From positions 1,072,294 through 1,136,293 of the forward strand of contig OW204010.1 in assembly GCA_934047225.1 (NCBI GenBank): a DNA stretch of 64,000 nt, read 5' to 3'. The position numbers and the translations under genes are program-made. Position 1 is the stretch's first letter. Each line of letters opens with the position of its first letter. The notes below the pieces were generated by a model. The model did not search any database, was not told the DNA's origin, and saw only the letters and a list, made by a program, of their open reading frames with translations. This document shows positions 1 through 10,439 of this stretch, one piece after another. The stretch comes from Ypsolopha sequella. Lineage: Eukaryota > Arthropoda > Insecta > Lepidoptera > Ypsolophidae.

Positions 1-129
1 AATATTGTTGTACATTTAATTTATATAAAATACATCGATAAGAAGCAAGGACTCGCCAATGACCTTGAAAACTGCGATTAAGGTCCGATTTAATTCAGAT
101 GTTTTGTTACTAAGAAAATTTAACAATAT

Positions 130-350
130 ATCTTATCCACTTTACATACGTGTAGGGGAGGTACCCTTAAAAAAAACTTTTTCAAAATTTTACTGTACCA
201 CTTTATCGGCGTGATAAATATGTATACCCATGCCAAATTACAGCTTTCTAGTACTAATAGTCTCTAAGCTAAGCCGCGGACAGATACACAGACATACGGA
301 CATGGCGAAACTGATAAGGGTCCCTTGTTGTTGACTACGGAACCCTAAAT
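130..350 (-). repeat. Dispersed lepidopteran-type repeat, copy 1
   Basis: This stretch is the reverse complement of 22665-22915. Both contain blocks reading 'ggaacccttat...gtttcgccatgtccg' and 'ttagagactattagtactag'. The 83 bases at 247-329 recur exactly, inverted, at 938-1020. No coding potential is visible. The sequence on both sides (1-130 and 350-560) is AT-rich and holds nothing I recognise. Confidence 0.6.
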
Positions 351-673
351 AAGAACTCCGTCGCCCAGGTATATGATATATTACTATAACTCTAAAATAA
401 GTTCAATATAAACATACATTTAAATATTGATGGATTTACGTAGTCATGAATTTATTAACATATTTTTTCGAAATAATCATCTAAAACACATCAGATCGCA
501 AAAACATTAAAAAACAAGACTAACTGTAAATAAATATTATTTATACTGACGTACTACACTCCACCAGTACCGACCCACACACGCATTCACAATTCGCCTT
601 TCAACCATTGTTTCACAGTTCGCATCATTAAGTCATTTCACCCGGCACTCACAGATATTCAGCTTCGCACGTG

Positions 674-1276
674 AGAATCCTCATTCATCTGGTCGCTTGG
701 TGCCCACTTTGGACCAGGCCTTAACAAACAACATTAAAACACACAAAAAAGAAAAAAAAATGTCTTTTATATTTATAATGTCATATCTATTGTCAATGCA
801 ACTGATGCCGAGTCCAAAAGGATTCGAAATATATCTTGCTTATATTAAATTAATGTCTATAATTTACAATAAACCACTATATATATCAATATTTATAAAG
901 AAAAGCCGAAAGGTAACATTTCGGCTAGCCGAAAGGTAACAAGGGACCCTTATCAGTTTCGCCATGTCCGTATGTCTGTGTATCTGTCCGCGGCTTAGCT
1001 TAGAGACTATTAGTACTAGAAAAGCCGAAAGGTAACATTTCGGCTTTTCTTTATAAATATTGATATATATAGTGGTTTATTGTAAATTATAGACATTAAT
1101 TTAATATAAGCAAGATATATTTCGAATCCTTTTGGACTCGGCATCAGTTGCATTGACAATAGATATGACATTATAAATATAAAAGACATTTTTTTTTCTT
1201 TTTTTGTGTGTTTTAATGTTGTTTGTTAAGGCCTGGTCCAAAGTGGGCACCAAGCGACCAGATGAATGAGGATTCT
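674..1276. repeat. Large fold-back (inverted repeat) with ~235-bp arms
   Basis: The left arm, about 674-907, and the right arm, about 1043-1276, are near-perfect reverse complements; I see only an A-run length difference. Between them lie two copies of a short near-palindrome, 'agccgaaaggtaacatttcggct'-like, and an 83-base segment (938-1020) that is an exact inverted copy of 247-329. Short open frames in the arms are mirror images and are not genes. It could be a fold-back element, a local template-switch product, or an assembly hairpin. Confidence 0.8.
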
Positions 1277-1385
1277 TATTATATTTTATTGTCAACTTTG
1301 GAAACAGACGAATTTGTCAAACGCAACAATATAATAATATATCAATGTATTTTTTTTTCCGTCACTAAAATATTTTCACTTTTAC

Positions 1386-1566
1386 CTTTCCTAATCAAGA
1401 CGGGTGGTTTATTTCTTATTTCAGCGATGGTAACGCCCTTTTCTCCGTTCTGAATCGCGGTCATGATCCGCTTGTAGAGGCTGGTCCGTCGCTCCTGCTC
1501 TGCTATAATGTATGGCAGAAGCTCTTCGGATAACACATCCACCTTCTTTTTTGATTCTGCGTTCAT
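1386..1566 (-). CDS. Candidate coding exon, charged N-terminal peptide, unknown protein
   Basis: On the minus strand an ATG at 1566 opens about 60 codons with a protein-like composition: a Lys/Glu-rich helix-like start (MNAESKKKVDVLSEELLPYI), then QERRTSLYKRIM, then a short Pro/Lys stretch. An in-frame TAG lies immediately upstream of the ATG, so this would be a first coding exon, although 'gctttctag' before the ATG also resembles a splice acceptor. The frame runs to a possible donor, AAAG|GTAAAA, at 1386/1385, and stays open to 1342 if unspliced. I do not recognise the family. It may be a host exon or the N-terminus of a transposon protein. Confidence 0.35.
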
Positions 1567-1603
1567 CTAGAAAGCAATTTTAATTTTTGTTAAGGCCACC
1601 AGG

Positions 1604-1737
1604 CCTCGTAGCACGATGCCACTTAGTTGAATCACAGGTGCGAGGAGCGTGACATACTGTTTATCGCAAAAAACATCGTGTCACGCTCCTCGCACTTGTG
1701 ATTCAACTAAATGGCGTCGCGTGCTATTAAACTACGA
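1604..1737. mobile_element. Short hairpin MITE-like element
   Basis: Arms at about 1611-1654 and 1679-1724 pair over more than 40 bases with a few mismatches (gcgaggagcgtgaca against tgtcacgctcctcgc), around a 24-base loop. The ends, 'cctcgtagcacg' and 'cgtgctattaaactacgag', pair partly. It has no coding capacity. The region 1738-1935 beside it is AT-rich with no feature seen. Confidence 0.6.
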
Positions 1738-1934
1738 GTGCTCTCCTAAGTAATTTTTTTATTTTTATGATGCCAAATAATCGATTGCTCTACCATTTTT
1801 TTTATATTTTACATGGTCCTAAAAGTATGATACAAATAAATTTCTATGTTTGAACACTTGGTGTTATATCCATCGCAAGGAGATATAAATTAACATCAGT
1901 GCAGTGTAGAAACGCAGAATAATGGTTTTTAAAA

Positions 1935-2340
1935 AATGAGAATGAAAATGAAAAATGTTTTATTGTTTGTATAGGCTCTTAGAAATTAGAAAGGTGGTGA
2001 CCGGAGTCTTCTTTTAAGCTGAGAGCAGCCTGTGCCAGAAGACCCCACTCTTCCACGTATATCTATGTGTGTACTCTAGTATCAACTATGTAATATAAGA
2101 ATAAGAGTACTAAAAAAGTAACACTATACAATCAAAGAATAATATAAAAAAAAACATAATATAAATTAAATAAAAATTATACAAATTCAAAGTTAAGTGC
2201 TGCAGCAAAAACATTTGTGAGAGTAAGAAAGTGAGTAAGTGTGTGTATGTGAGAGAGGGTGAGAGGGACGGTGTGAGGGTGAGGAAGGGTGTGTGTGTTT
2301 GTGTGTTGATTTAATTGTTTAATTGATTAATAGATTAATA
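1935..2340 (-). mobile_element. LINE 3' UTR fragment
   Basis: Read on the minus strand this is a LINE 3' end. It has a GT/GAG-rich tract (2220-2300), a block 'cctgtgccagaagacccca' that matches the one at 57480-57520, and a terminal 'aaacattttt-cattttcatt' tail at 1935-1965. The same 3' UTR style follows the RT C-termini at 15172 and 23470. No coding sequence remains here. Confidence 0.5.
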
Positions 2341-2463
2341 GGTCTTTGACAAGCTTTGAATACACTAGCGTCCTCTAGGCGCCAAGTGGCTCACTGTAAA
2401 GTGGGTATCTATAAATATAATTGCAGTATGGGAAAGCACATTAAATTCACGAGTTGTGTTGAG

Positions 2464-2535
2464 ACCTGGATAGCTCAGTTGGTAGAGCTATCGCCCGGTA
2501 AGCGAGAGGTCTCGGGTTTGAATCCCGGTTCAGAG
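2464..2535 (+). repeat. tRNA-derived SINE head (pseudo-tRNA)
   Basis: A 72-base tRNA-like fold. The Pol III A box 'tagctcagttgg' is at 2471-2482 and the B box 'ggtttgaatcc' at 2515-2525. The T arm and anticodon arm form, and the loop reads CCGGTAA (GGT at the anticodon position, C instead of the usual U33). The outer acceptor pairs do not match, so a functional tRNA is unlikely. A non-tRNA tail follows (to about 2590), as expected of a SINE. Confidence 0.6.
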
Positions 2536-2692
2536 CCCTCACATCCAGATTTACTTTTCTTTCTGCGTTTCGATACTGCAGTGATATAATGTTAATTTAT
2601 GGTCCTAAAAATTAATAGAAATGTTTGTACCAAAAGAAAGAATTGCTCATGAACAATGGATACTTATAATTTTCATGACTTAGTTTATTAAT

Positions 2693-2874
2693 TTTGTTAA
2701 CTAAGACAGGCACCAAACATGTCTCTGTTTTGTTAACTAAGACAGGCACCAAACATGTCTCTGTTTTGTTAACTAAGACAGGCACCAAACATGTCTCTGT
2801 TTTGTTAACTAAGACAGGCACCAAACATGTCTCTGTTTTGTTAACTAAGACAGGCACCAAACATGTCTCTGTTT
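2693..2874. repeat. Tandem array, 36-bp unit, 5 copies
   Basis: The unit 'gttttgttaactaagacagg...' repeats five times without visible divergence. Because 36 is a multiple of three, the array is open in frames on both strands. I see no start context or homology, so I treat the frames as incidental. Two copies of a 26-base unit ('attttaaattctagggtgtc') follow at about 2942-2990. Confidence 0.9.
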
Positions 2875-3179
2875 TCGATTTATACGTTGACTTTTTGAAA
2901 ACACTGAGTGAGCGAAACCCATTAAAAAGTCATTTTGAATCAATATTTTAAATTCTAGGGTGTCCGTGATATTTTAAATTCTAGGGTGTCCGTCCTATTT
3001 TTTTTAACAATTGTTTCCTTTCAAAATTGTTTAATTTTTTTTAGTGACAATAACAAGTCGTGAATTTTTTTACAAAATATTAAAATATCACTATTTTACG
3101 TAAATATTAAGCCATTTGATAAAGATTTTATATGAATAATATCGTTGATAATTCATCTATTTTATCTACAACCTTTTGC

Positions 3180-6100
3180 ACCCTGTTTACACCTTTAATA
3201 TTTAGTCGCTTGAGGCGACCATCTCCTACCGTCCGAGAAGGTATCATAGAGGCATAACAACAAGAAATCCTTGATTCGGAGCACTCACCAACCAAAATAA
3301 AAACAACATTATGATGAACAAGTGTCGTACAGTGAAATACAGAAGATAGCAGTTTTCCCTTTTTATAACCGTGTCTCGATGGTGGCCAACATGTGAACTT
3401 TCTTAGTGCTTGTGTTATTTTTATATTAGTTTTAGTATATATATATTTTTATAGGTACCGTTATTTACTTTTCGTGGCTGACAGGTGGAAAGCTATGTCG
3501 CAGATCGCAGGCCCTTCAGTCAGTGCCGATGGTCCACCTGGCGCTGTCGCGTCGGATGATCTAGTGCAGTGTCCCGAATGCCCCCACACAAAATTTTTGA
3601 GAGGACAGCGAGGCCTTAAAATCCATATGGGTAAAATGCACAAAGGTTCAACATCTACTCTTAACCTTAGTTCTAACGCCCCACCATTAACACCCAATCA
3701 ATCCAACTTCTGGCAAGAACTAAGTGAGTACAAATCTAATCTTCCCCTTGTTAAACGCATCCCTCGCGGAGCTCGACATTCCGTCGGCACATCTCTGTCC
3801 TCCTGCATAAAAAATGTCATTAATAAAAATGAGCAAGATAGCTGGGAACAATTACTTACATTTGCATACCGGACACTGCACGTATCGAAGGAGGAGCAGG
3901 GCGGCTCTCTTACACAAAAAATAAAAAATAACTGCTTAAATAAAAACACTTCAGTTATACATGTGAAAAACACTAGCGATAAAAGAAAAAACCACAATTA
4001 TAATATTGTTAAAAAAATAGAAACCAGATTCAATGATGGTGATATAAAGGGAGCCGCTCAACTCCTCTTTTCCTCCGACACGATTGCTCCCGACTCTCCT
4101 GAAACCCTTTTGGCCCTGGCGTCTAAACATCCACCAGCAGCACCAACCCTACAGCTTCCCGACCCACCTCATCCCTCAGACCCGTCTCCAACAGCAACGA
4201 CACAGGACGTCGAGGCTGCGATCATGTCCTTCAGAAACGGCTCTGCCGGCGGATTAGACGGACTTTCAGCTCAACACCTGAAAGACCTTATCTGCGGAGC
4301 TACTGGCGAAACCGGCCGGGCCCTTCTTGTGGACATGACGCAGCTTGTGAACTTGATGCTGTCTGGAGAGGTTTGTGAATCTATAATTGATACACTCTAC
4401 GGAGCAAGCCTGTGCGCATTAAAAAAGAGGAATGGAGGTATTAGACCAATTGCGGTCGGGAACACCATCCGCCGTATCGCTTCCAAAGTCTGCTGCAAGC
4501 ATCTGCTACCGACACTTACAGAAAAATTTCAACCTCTACAGCTGGGCTTTGGAAGCCGGGGAGGATGCGAGGCTGGCGTTCATGCAGCCCGCACCTTCCT
4601 TGAAAGCGGTGGATGCGAGGTGATGTTGAAGGTGGACGTTAAAAACGCCTTCAACTCCGTTGACAGGGGCGCCTTGTTGACAGAGGTCAAAGAAAATATA
4701 CCCCAAATTTATAAATACATGTGGCAATGCTACAGTTCACCTACGAAGCTCATATACAAAAGCCACTTATTAAACTCAGAAGTAGGCTGTCAACAAGGCG
4801 ACCCCTTAGGCCTCGCTATTTTTGGCTTAGCCATTCACCCAATAATAACAACTTTAAATTCAAAATTCAATGTGTGGTATCTGGACGACGGCACCATAGG
4901 AGGGGAAGCTAACACCGTCTTAAAGGACCTGGAAACTCTCTGCAACAAATTCAAAGACATTGGACTGGAACTAAATTATAGTAAATGCGAACTATTTATC
5001 CCAGACAAAACCTACAATAAAGACAAAATCATACAAAATTATAAAAATTTTGCTCCGAATATAAAAATACTGACTAACGAGACACTTCGCCTCCTTGGCG
5101 CTCCTTTATTGGACCATGGCATTTCACAATACATCTCGGAACAAATAGCTAAATTTGAAGAGTCGTCCAGTTGCCTTGCTGAAATAAACCCCCATATGGC
5201 CCTTTTCATCATTCGGTTTTGTCTGTTTGTACCGAAATTTACGTACGTTTTACGTTGTACGCCTCTTTGGAACCATAAAAACTTTTTAGATACTCTTGAC
5301 AAGATAATTGAAAAAACAATGATCCAAATTCTAAATTGTCCTCTCGATGAACGGAGTTGGAACCAAGCCACCTTACCAGTACGGTTGGGTGGTTTGGGAA
5401 TTAGAAAAATTTCAAGTGTGGCCCTTCCCGCGTTTCTGTCTTCAATCCACAGCACACGAGACCTCTTCGGTAGTATAATAAACCCGTCACTTGGTGACGT
5501 TGAGGTCTCGGGCTTGGATGAGGCCAGAAACGCCTGGAAATCAGCGTGCCCTAATGAAAATTACCCCATTACCCCATCCTCACAGAGGCTATGGGACGAG
5601 CCCCTCTGTAAACAGGTACAGGAAAACCTCTTGGAAACATCATCTACCCCAGCAGACAGGGCTCGTCTCTTGGCCTCCAGAGAGCGTGAGTCGGGATACT
5701 GGCTGATGGCGATCCCATCCAGCAACATCGGTACCCTTTTGGATAGACACACCCTGAGCCTTGCCTGCGGCCTGCGGCTTGGCTCAAAACTTAACGAGCC
5801 CCACCGTTGCCGTTGTGGAGAAGGCGTCGGCCAACACGGGCACCATGGTCTGTCTTGTAAATTCAGCGCTGGACGACTCTCACGCCACGCCAGCATCAAT
5901 GACGTCATCCGCCGGGCCCTTGCCAGCGCTTACGTACCAGCCACATTAGAACCAAAGGGCATAATTCGCACCGATGGCAAGCGGCCCGATGGGATGACGC
6001 TCCTGGCATGGAAAAATGGTAGGTCGCTTGTATGGGATGCCACGTGCGTGGACACTCTCGCCCCGTCCCACCTACGAGCGACCTCAGCCAAGGCTGGCGC

Positions 6101-6545
6101 GGCTGGGAAGTCAGCTGAAAACCTGAAGCGGCGCAGATATGTGGCCCTCGGAGAGGGCTACATGTTTGCGCCGTTCGGTGTTGAAACCCTTGGACCATGG
6201 GGCCCGGCCGCACGGCAACTTTTTAAAGAATTGTCGGCACGCCTGGTCAACGCCTCTGGTGACCCAAGGGCCGGAGCTTACCTCGGTCAGAGGATCAGCT
6301 TAGCGATCCAACGAGGTAACGCTGCCAGCGTCTTGGGTACCCTCCCCAACGGCGACGATTTAAAAAACATTTTTTATTTAATATAGGCATTATATTTGTT
6401 AATAATTTTAATTTAGATTAAGTTTAGTTTTTAATTTAATTTATTGTAAATACATAAATAATATTTAGAATACTAAGATATTTTTTTCTCAGTTTCAAAT
6501 TTTTTTGTGCAAATGTGCAAAAGTGTATAAATAAAAATAAATGAA
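3180..6545 (+). mobile_element. RLE-type non-LTR retrotransposon, apparently full-length ORF
   Basis: A single-ORF LINE with a C-terminal restriction-like endonuclease, so R2/NeSL/Utopia-type organisation and not an APE-type LINE. The 5' UTR probably begins near 3180 ('cgcttgaggcgaccatctcc'), and the AT-rich 3' UTR runs to about 6545. No target-site duplication was identified by eye and the boundaries are approximate. A second, 5'-truncated copy of the family lies at 61950-63405 on the minus strand. The following stretch, 6546-6990, is AT-rich with no recognised feature. Confidence 0.75.
3495..6386 (+). CDS. Reverse transcriptase with C2H2 finger and restriction-like endonuclease
   Basis: An uninterrupted 963-codon frame from ATG 3495. 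The frame is open back to an ATG at 3393, but those 34 residues are hydrophobic 5'-UTR-like sequence, so I prefer 3495. In order: a C2H2 zinc finger (CPEC...H...H, nt 3573-3645); an RT domain with RNGSAGGLDGLSAQHL, LKVDVKNAFNSVDR, QQGDPLGLAIFG and the catalytic box YLDDG (nt 4878-4892); a C-terminal Cys/His cluster (CRCGEG...HHGLSC, nt about 5805-5860); then KRPDG...VWDATCVDT (nt about 5976-6057), the PD-(D/E)XK-like endonuclease core. By family knowledge it nicks its target and primes reverse transcription there. No stop or frameshift is seen. YLDDG in place of the usual F/YADD is notable. Confidence 0.85.
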   Translation: MSQIAGPSVSADGPPGAVASDDLVQCPECPHTKFLRGQRGLKIHMGKMHKGSTSTLNLSSNAPPLTPNQSNFWQELSEYKSNLPLVKRIPRGARHSVGTSLSSCIKNVINKNEQDSWEQLLTFAYRTLHVSKEEQGGSLTQKIKNNCLNKNTSVIHVKNTSDKRKNHNYNIVKKIETRFNDGDIKGAAQLLFSSDTIAPDSPETLLALASKHPPAAPTLQLPDPPHPSDPSPTATTQDVEAAIMSFRNGSAGGLDGLSAQHLKDLICGATGETGRALLVDMTQLVNLMLSGEVCESIIDTLYGASLCALKKRNGGIRPIAVGNTIRRIASKVCCKHLLPTLTEKFQPLQLGFGSRGGCEAGVHAARTFLESGGCEVMLKVDVKNAFNSVDRGALLTEVKENIPQIYKYMWQCYSSPTKLIYKSHLLNSEVGCQQGDPLGLAIFGLAIHPIITTLNSKFNVWYLDDGTIGGEANTVLKDLETLCNKFKDIGLELNYSKCELFIPDKTYNKDKIIQNYKNFAPNIKILTNETLRLLGAPLLDHGISQYISEQIAKFEESSSCLAEINPHMALFIIRFCLFVPKFTYVLRCTPLWNHKNFLDTLDKIIEKTMIQILNCPLDERSWNQATLPVRLGGLGIRKISSVALPAFLSSIHSTRDLFGSIINPSLGDVEVSGLDEARNAWKSACPNENYPITPSSQRLWDEPLCKQVQENLLETSSTPADRARLLASRERESGYWLMAIPSSNIGTLLDRHTLSLACGLRLGSKLNEPHRCRCGEGVGQHGHHGLSCKFSAGRLSRHASINDVIRRALASAYVPATLEPKGIIRTDGKRPDGMTLLAWKNGRSLVWDATCVDTLAPSHLRATSAKAGAAGKSAENLKRRRYVALGEGYMFAPFGVETLGPWGPAARQLFKELSARLVNASGDPRAGAYLGQRISLAIQRGNAASVLGTLPNGDDLKNIFYLI

Positions 6546-6995
6546 ATACATTTGACCGCTAATAAATCTATTATTTTGGGACAAAATATGGATCAAGGTA
6601 AAGAAAAAGGATTTTGTAATCACTATTACTATTGCGCTATCTTAATAAAAAAAAAAATTATCAACCTCTTATAGAATTAAATGGAACTTGGGGATAATTC
6701 ATGATTTATAAAATATCAACCTCAACCTCAATAAATGAATAACTTTTACGTTTATATAATAAAAAAAACACGTCACCATTTTCCTCAGCAGCTGTCAGGC
6801 GAGCGAAGAGATTTGACGTATTGTTTATGTTATCTCCCTTTCTAACACAGTTCTTTATCTCTTTCTCTTTTGGCTCCGCTGATTATTATCAAAAATTCAA
6901 ACTCTACGTTTTGCACAGCAGGTCGCGACACTTAATTAAAAAAAAATTACATTTGTAAGTAATGTTCAGGCCAGCACAAAGGAAGCGCGTGAAAT

Positions 6996-7067
6996 TGGTC
7001 ACCCCTGCTGTACTGGCCGGTACTGTATAACTTGGTCACTCCTGCTGTACTGGCCGGTACTGTATAA
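6996..7067. repeat. Two-copy tandem duplication, ~36 bp
   Basis: 'ttggtcacccctgctgtact' followed by 'ggccggtactgtata' occurs twice back to back with one or two changes. It sits just left of the MITE at 7083. Confidence 0.7.
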
Positions 7068-7082
7068 ATACGGTTGGTTCAC

Positions 7083-7474
7083 ATATGAAGGGTACAGGAG
7101 AAGAAAGGGCTGATTGACATTTATGTAATTTCCAGAAAAAGCTATTTAAAGGTTTCAGACTATATTATAAGTATGACAGAAAATCTAAAATGGCGGTGCA
7201 ATGGGCGCGTTCTAAGATTGTAAGTTGTCAATGTACCCCTTCTTAGCCAGTATCGAATAAAATGCGCTCCTTTTATCCCGGTTTACGTCGCAATATGCTC
7301 CTTTTAGTCTTTTATAGTTTTTTTTGTTATGCCCATATAACAGGAAACCAGCCCCTTTTAGTTTGTTTTGAACACGGCATACTAAAGCCCCGTTCAAAAT
7401 CTATCAACTGCCATTGTTGGTTTGATTTGGACAAATATGTCGATGAGCCCCTTTTTTTCCTGTACCCTTCATAT
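7083..7474. mobile_element. MITE with ~38-bp terminal inverted repeats
   Basis: The left end 'atatgaagggtacagg' and the right end 'cctgtacccttcatat' are perfect inverses. Similarity continues inward to about 38 bases (gggctgattgacat against gggctcatcgacat). The interior has no convincing gene. No clear target duplication was found. Confidence 0.65.
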
Positions 7475-7642
7475 ATTATTATCAGACAATCTGGGATTCA
7501 CATTTACTTACTCGGTCAGCGTCTTTGTTGAACTTTATGCCGGTGCCATCCTTGAAAAAATATGTTAAGGTAAATAAAATGAAATAATAATTATACAGGA
7601 CATTTTTATGCGTACATTTAATAATAATAATCATAAATAATG

Positions 7643-7880
7643 TCTCTGCCGACAACATAATGTCACTGTCGGCAAAATAAGGTCGCTGTCGGCAAAATAA
7701 TGTGACTGCTGGCAAAATAATGTCACTGTCAGCAAAATAATGTGACTGCTGGCAAAATAATGTGACTGCCGGCAAAGCTATGTCACTTCCTTCAAAATAA
7801 TGTGACTGCTGGCAAAACAATGTCATTGCCGGCAAAATAATGTGACTGCTGGCAAAATAATGTCACTGTCGGCAAAATAA
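7643..7880. repeat. Tandem array, ~20-bp unit, ~12 copies
   Basis: The unit 'aaaataatgtgactgctggc' alternates with 'aaaataatgtcactgtcggc', with a few degenerate copies. The minus-strand frame through it is an artefact of the repeat. Confidence 0.9.
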
Positions 7881-7974
7881 AAAAGTTAATAAATTAAATG
7901 GATCTTCTTTTGCCGTCAATTGCGTTCAATTTTAAGGGTTCCGTAGTACCTAAAAGGTACTCGGTCCGTCGCAC

Positions 7975-8270
7975 CCACCTTGTAAAAGTAAAGTAAAAAA
8001 GGTTTATTGCCAAAAAAAAAATACTTAAAACTAAACACATTAAAATTATACACAGGTTAAAATAGAAGAAAAAAAAAGTTTTAAATATATCTGGTAAATG
8101 GTAGCATGCTCAGCAAAGCTGCCGATAGAAATCGAGCAGCACTGATTTTCAGCATAACCCAGACAGAGGACATAATTTAGAAAAAAACAAATAAAGACAC
8201 AGAAGGACGTTTAAATTTCAACACAAAGAAAAAGTGAGAAAATGAATAATAATATTAAAATAGTAGGTAC
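7975..8270 (-). mobile_element. LINE 3' UTR fragment
   Basis: Minus-strand 3' end with the tail near 7983-8030 ('aaggtttattgccaaaa'). An adjacent 'ggttccgtagtacctaaaag' (7937-7957) is a common repeat end, also present at 32815. No coding part remains. Confidence 0.35.
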
Positions 8271-8355
8271 ATTTTAAATTTATAAGTACAGAGGTATTTA
8301 AGTAGTGTAGTGTCTGTAATAAATAATATATTAAAAAATATATAAGTATTTGTAT

Positions 8356-8358
<3 letters not shown>

Positions 8359-8387
<29 letters not shown>
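8359..8387. repeat. (TA)n microsatellite
   Basis: About 14 TA dinucleotides. The region 8388-8810 that follows is AT-rich single-copy-looking sequence in which I see no feature. Confidence 0.9.
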
Positions 8388-8389
<2 letters not shown>

Positions 8390-8810
8390 TATTGATATTG
8401 ATGTAGTCATTAACCTTGAAATTGTGGTCATAAACTGAAGGGGATATTTTTCCAAGGAAAGGGAAAAGGGAAGGTTATTTTTCTTCTCAACTTATTTTCA
8501 TTCAATATTTAAAGTATTATTACGTACAGGTAATTTTCCAAAATAGATTTTATAAATATTGTTTGAATAAACTAGAATTTTGTTTATATTTTGTGATACT
8601 ATGGAATTAGGAGCTAATGGTATGCGCATTCCAGATTCTACCACATTTCAAAATCGTTAGAACAATATGTACTCAATAATCTGAAATCCGAACATTTACA
8701 GAAGATAGTTAAAACAACAGCGCAACAATCTCCTACCAACTTTCATTTTAAATGGTCTAATTTTTTCCAGTCCATTTATTAATAATTGAACTTGACAGCA
8801 TCAAATGGGT

Positions 8811-9528
8811 CTAGGTCTCACTACGGCCTGTCTGCGCACGATGTTGTCTAGTATCGGCCGCGTCTGGTCGCCGGTGGCAACAGTAGGGTCTAGGACTCAC
8901 TACGGCCTGTCTGCGCACGATGTTGTCTAGTATCGGCCGCGTCTGGTCGCCGGTAGCAACAGTAGGGTCTAGGACTCACTACGGCCTGTCTGCGCACGAT
9001 GTTGTCTAGTATCAGCCGCGTCTGGTCGCCGATGGCAACAGTAGGGTCTAGGACTCACTACGGCCTGTCTGCGCACGATTTTGTCTAAGTATCGGCCGCG
9101 TCTGGTCGCCGGTGGCAACAGTAGGGTCTAGGACTCACTACGGCCTGTCTGCGCACGATTTTGTCTAAGTATCGGCCGCGTCTGGTCGCCGGTAGCAACA
9201 TTAGGGTCTAGGACTCACTACGGCCTGTCTGCGCACGATGTTGTCTAAGTATCGGCCGCGTCTGGTCGCCGGTGGCAACAGTAGGGTCTAGGACTCACCA
9301 CGGCCTGTCTGCGCACGATGTTGGCTAGGTATCGGCCGCGTCTGGTCGCCGGTAGCAACAGTAGGGTCTAGGACTCACTGCGGCCTGTCTGCGCACGATG
9401 TTGTCTAGTATCGGCCGCGTCTGGTCGCCGGTGGCAACAGTAGGGTCTAGGACTCACCACGGCCTGTCTGCGCACGATGTTGGCTAGGTATCGGCCGCGT
9501 CTGGTCGCTGGTAGTAACACACTGCCTG
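8811..9528. repeat. GC-rich tandem array, ~79-bp unit, 9 copies
   Basis: The unit begins 'gtctaggactcactacggcc' and ends 'ggtcgccggtggcaacagta'. Copies alternate between 'ggtggc' and 'ggtagc' near their ends, and between 'tctagta', 'tctaagta' and 'gctaggta', suggesting a two-unit substructure. It is CpG-rich against an AT-rich surround. On the minus strand one frame reads GRYLANIVRRQAV and then GTGAGT, a consensus splice donor, so the unit may come from an exon/intron boundary. The region 9529-9835 beyond holds nothing I recognise. Confidence 0.9.
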
Positions 9529-9834
9529 GCTGCACTTCATCTCCTGTCTAACAAATTATAAAGCATAATAATGCATTAGTAGATTGAAAATATATCAGAT
9601 ATTAAATTTTTTGAGAAATGTAAATCTCAAACGGTATTTTAACCCATATCTGCGTTTTAGCCCCGACAACAGGATATAATTTTTCATATAATTTTATTTC
9701 TTCTTAATTATTTCATAACAATTTTCCTGTTCACAGTTTTCTTTTTTTTTCTTTATATAAAGAATGACATAACTGCAATCGATATACTAAAAACCTATGA
9801 AATAATGAAATAGGTTAAGATTTTGAATTAACAG

Positions 9835-10085
9835 GGATTAAATTAAAATGGTTTGAGTTCTGTATATTTATGGTTCCTATTCGTCAAACGAGGAGAAAAA
9901 AAGTGTTTGAAGTTGAAGACCACATTTCAAAAATCTTTTTTTCGAGGAAAATTCTAAAAGCATAACCCTATAGTCAAAATGCATATTCCAGAAATTGATT
10001 ACAGTTTTCCGTGTATTTCATGAAAAAAACAGAAAAGAAGTACCCGTATTTTTTAACATATCGCTTTAACTGAGGTTTCTTAGTT
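9835..10085. repeat. Dispersed repeat, direct copy of 17585-17860
   Basis: It shares with 17585-17860 the blocks 'ttcctattcgtcaaacgagg', 'atagtcaaaatgcatat', 'ttttccgtgtat' and 'cccgtatttttt', in the same order and orientation. It is non-coding and the family is unknown. The region 10086-10330 holds no feature I can name. Confidence 0.65.
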
Positions 10086-10439
10086 TTTTCTCTTCGTGCT
10101 CCACAACTAAACAACTTCTTCCAAATATAAGATGCCTATACTATTGGCCCCTACTATACATCCATTTGCCAGTCGACGAAAAACACCGATAGAAACAAAC
10201 CGACAAAACACGAGCATTTACGACTAAACTCGAGTTTCCCTTCCCAGCACCACCCCGCACACCGCAATCTGACCCATCCCTCATCAAGAGGTTTGCGATG
10301 GCGAGATATTCAAACCCTAGGCAGGCGCCGAGTTTGTGAAATGGTTTTAAGGTAAAAACTGATTTCCATGAGTTACTGTTTACTTATAAGAAAGTGTGTA
10401 AACTTGGACTTCTTTACATGAACGACTTCTGTATTCTTC

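Noticed and set aside
2464..2535. Functional tRNA-Thr (GGT anticodon)
   Set aside because: Outer acceptor pairs do not match, position 33 is C, and a SINE-like tail follows; better a tRNA-derived SINE head.
2612..2951. Repeat protein on either strand of the 36-bp array
   Set aside because: Same explanation: period divisible by three and no stops in the unit.
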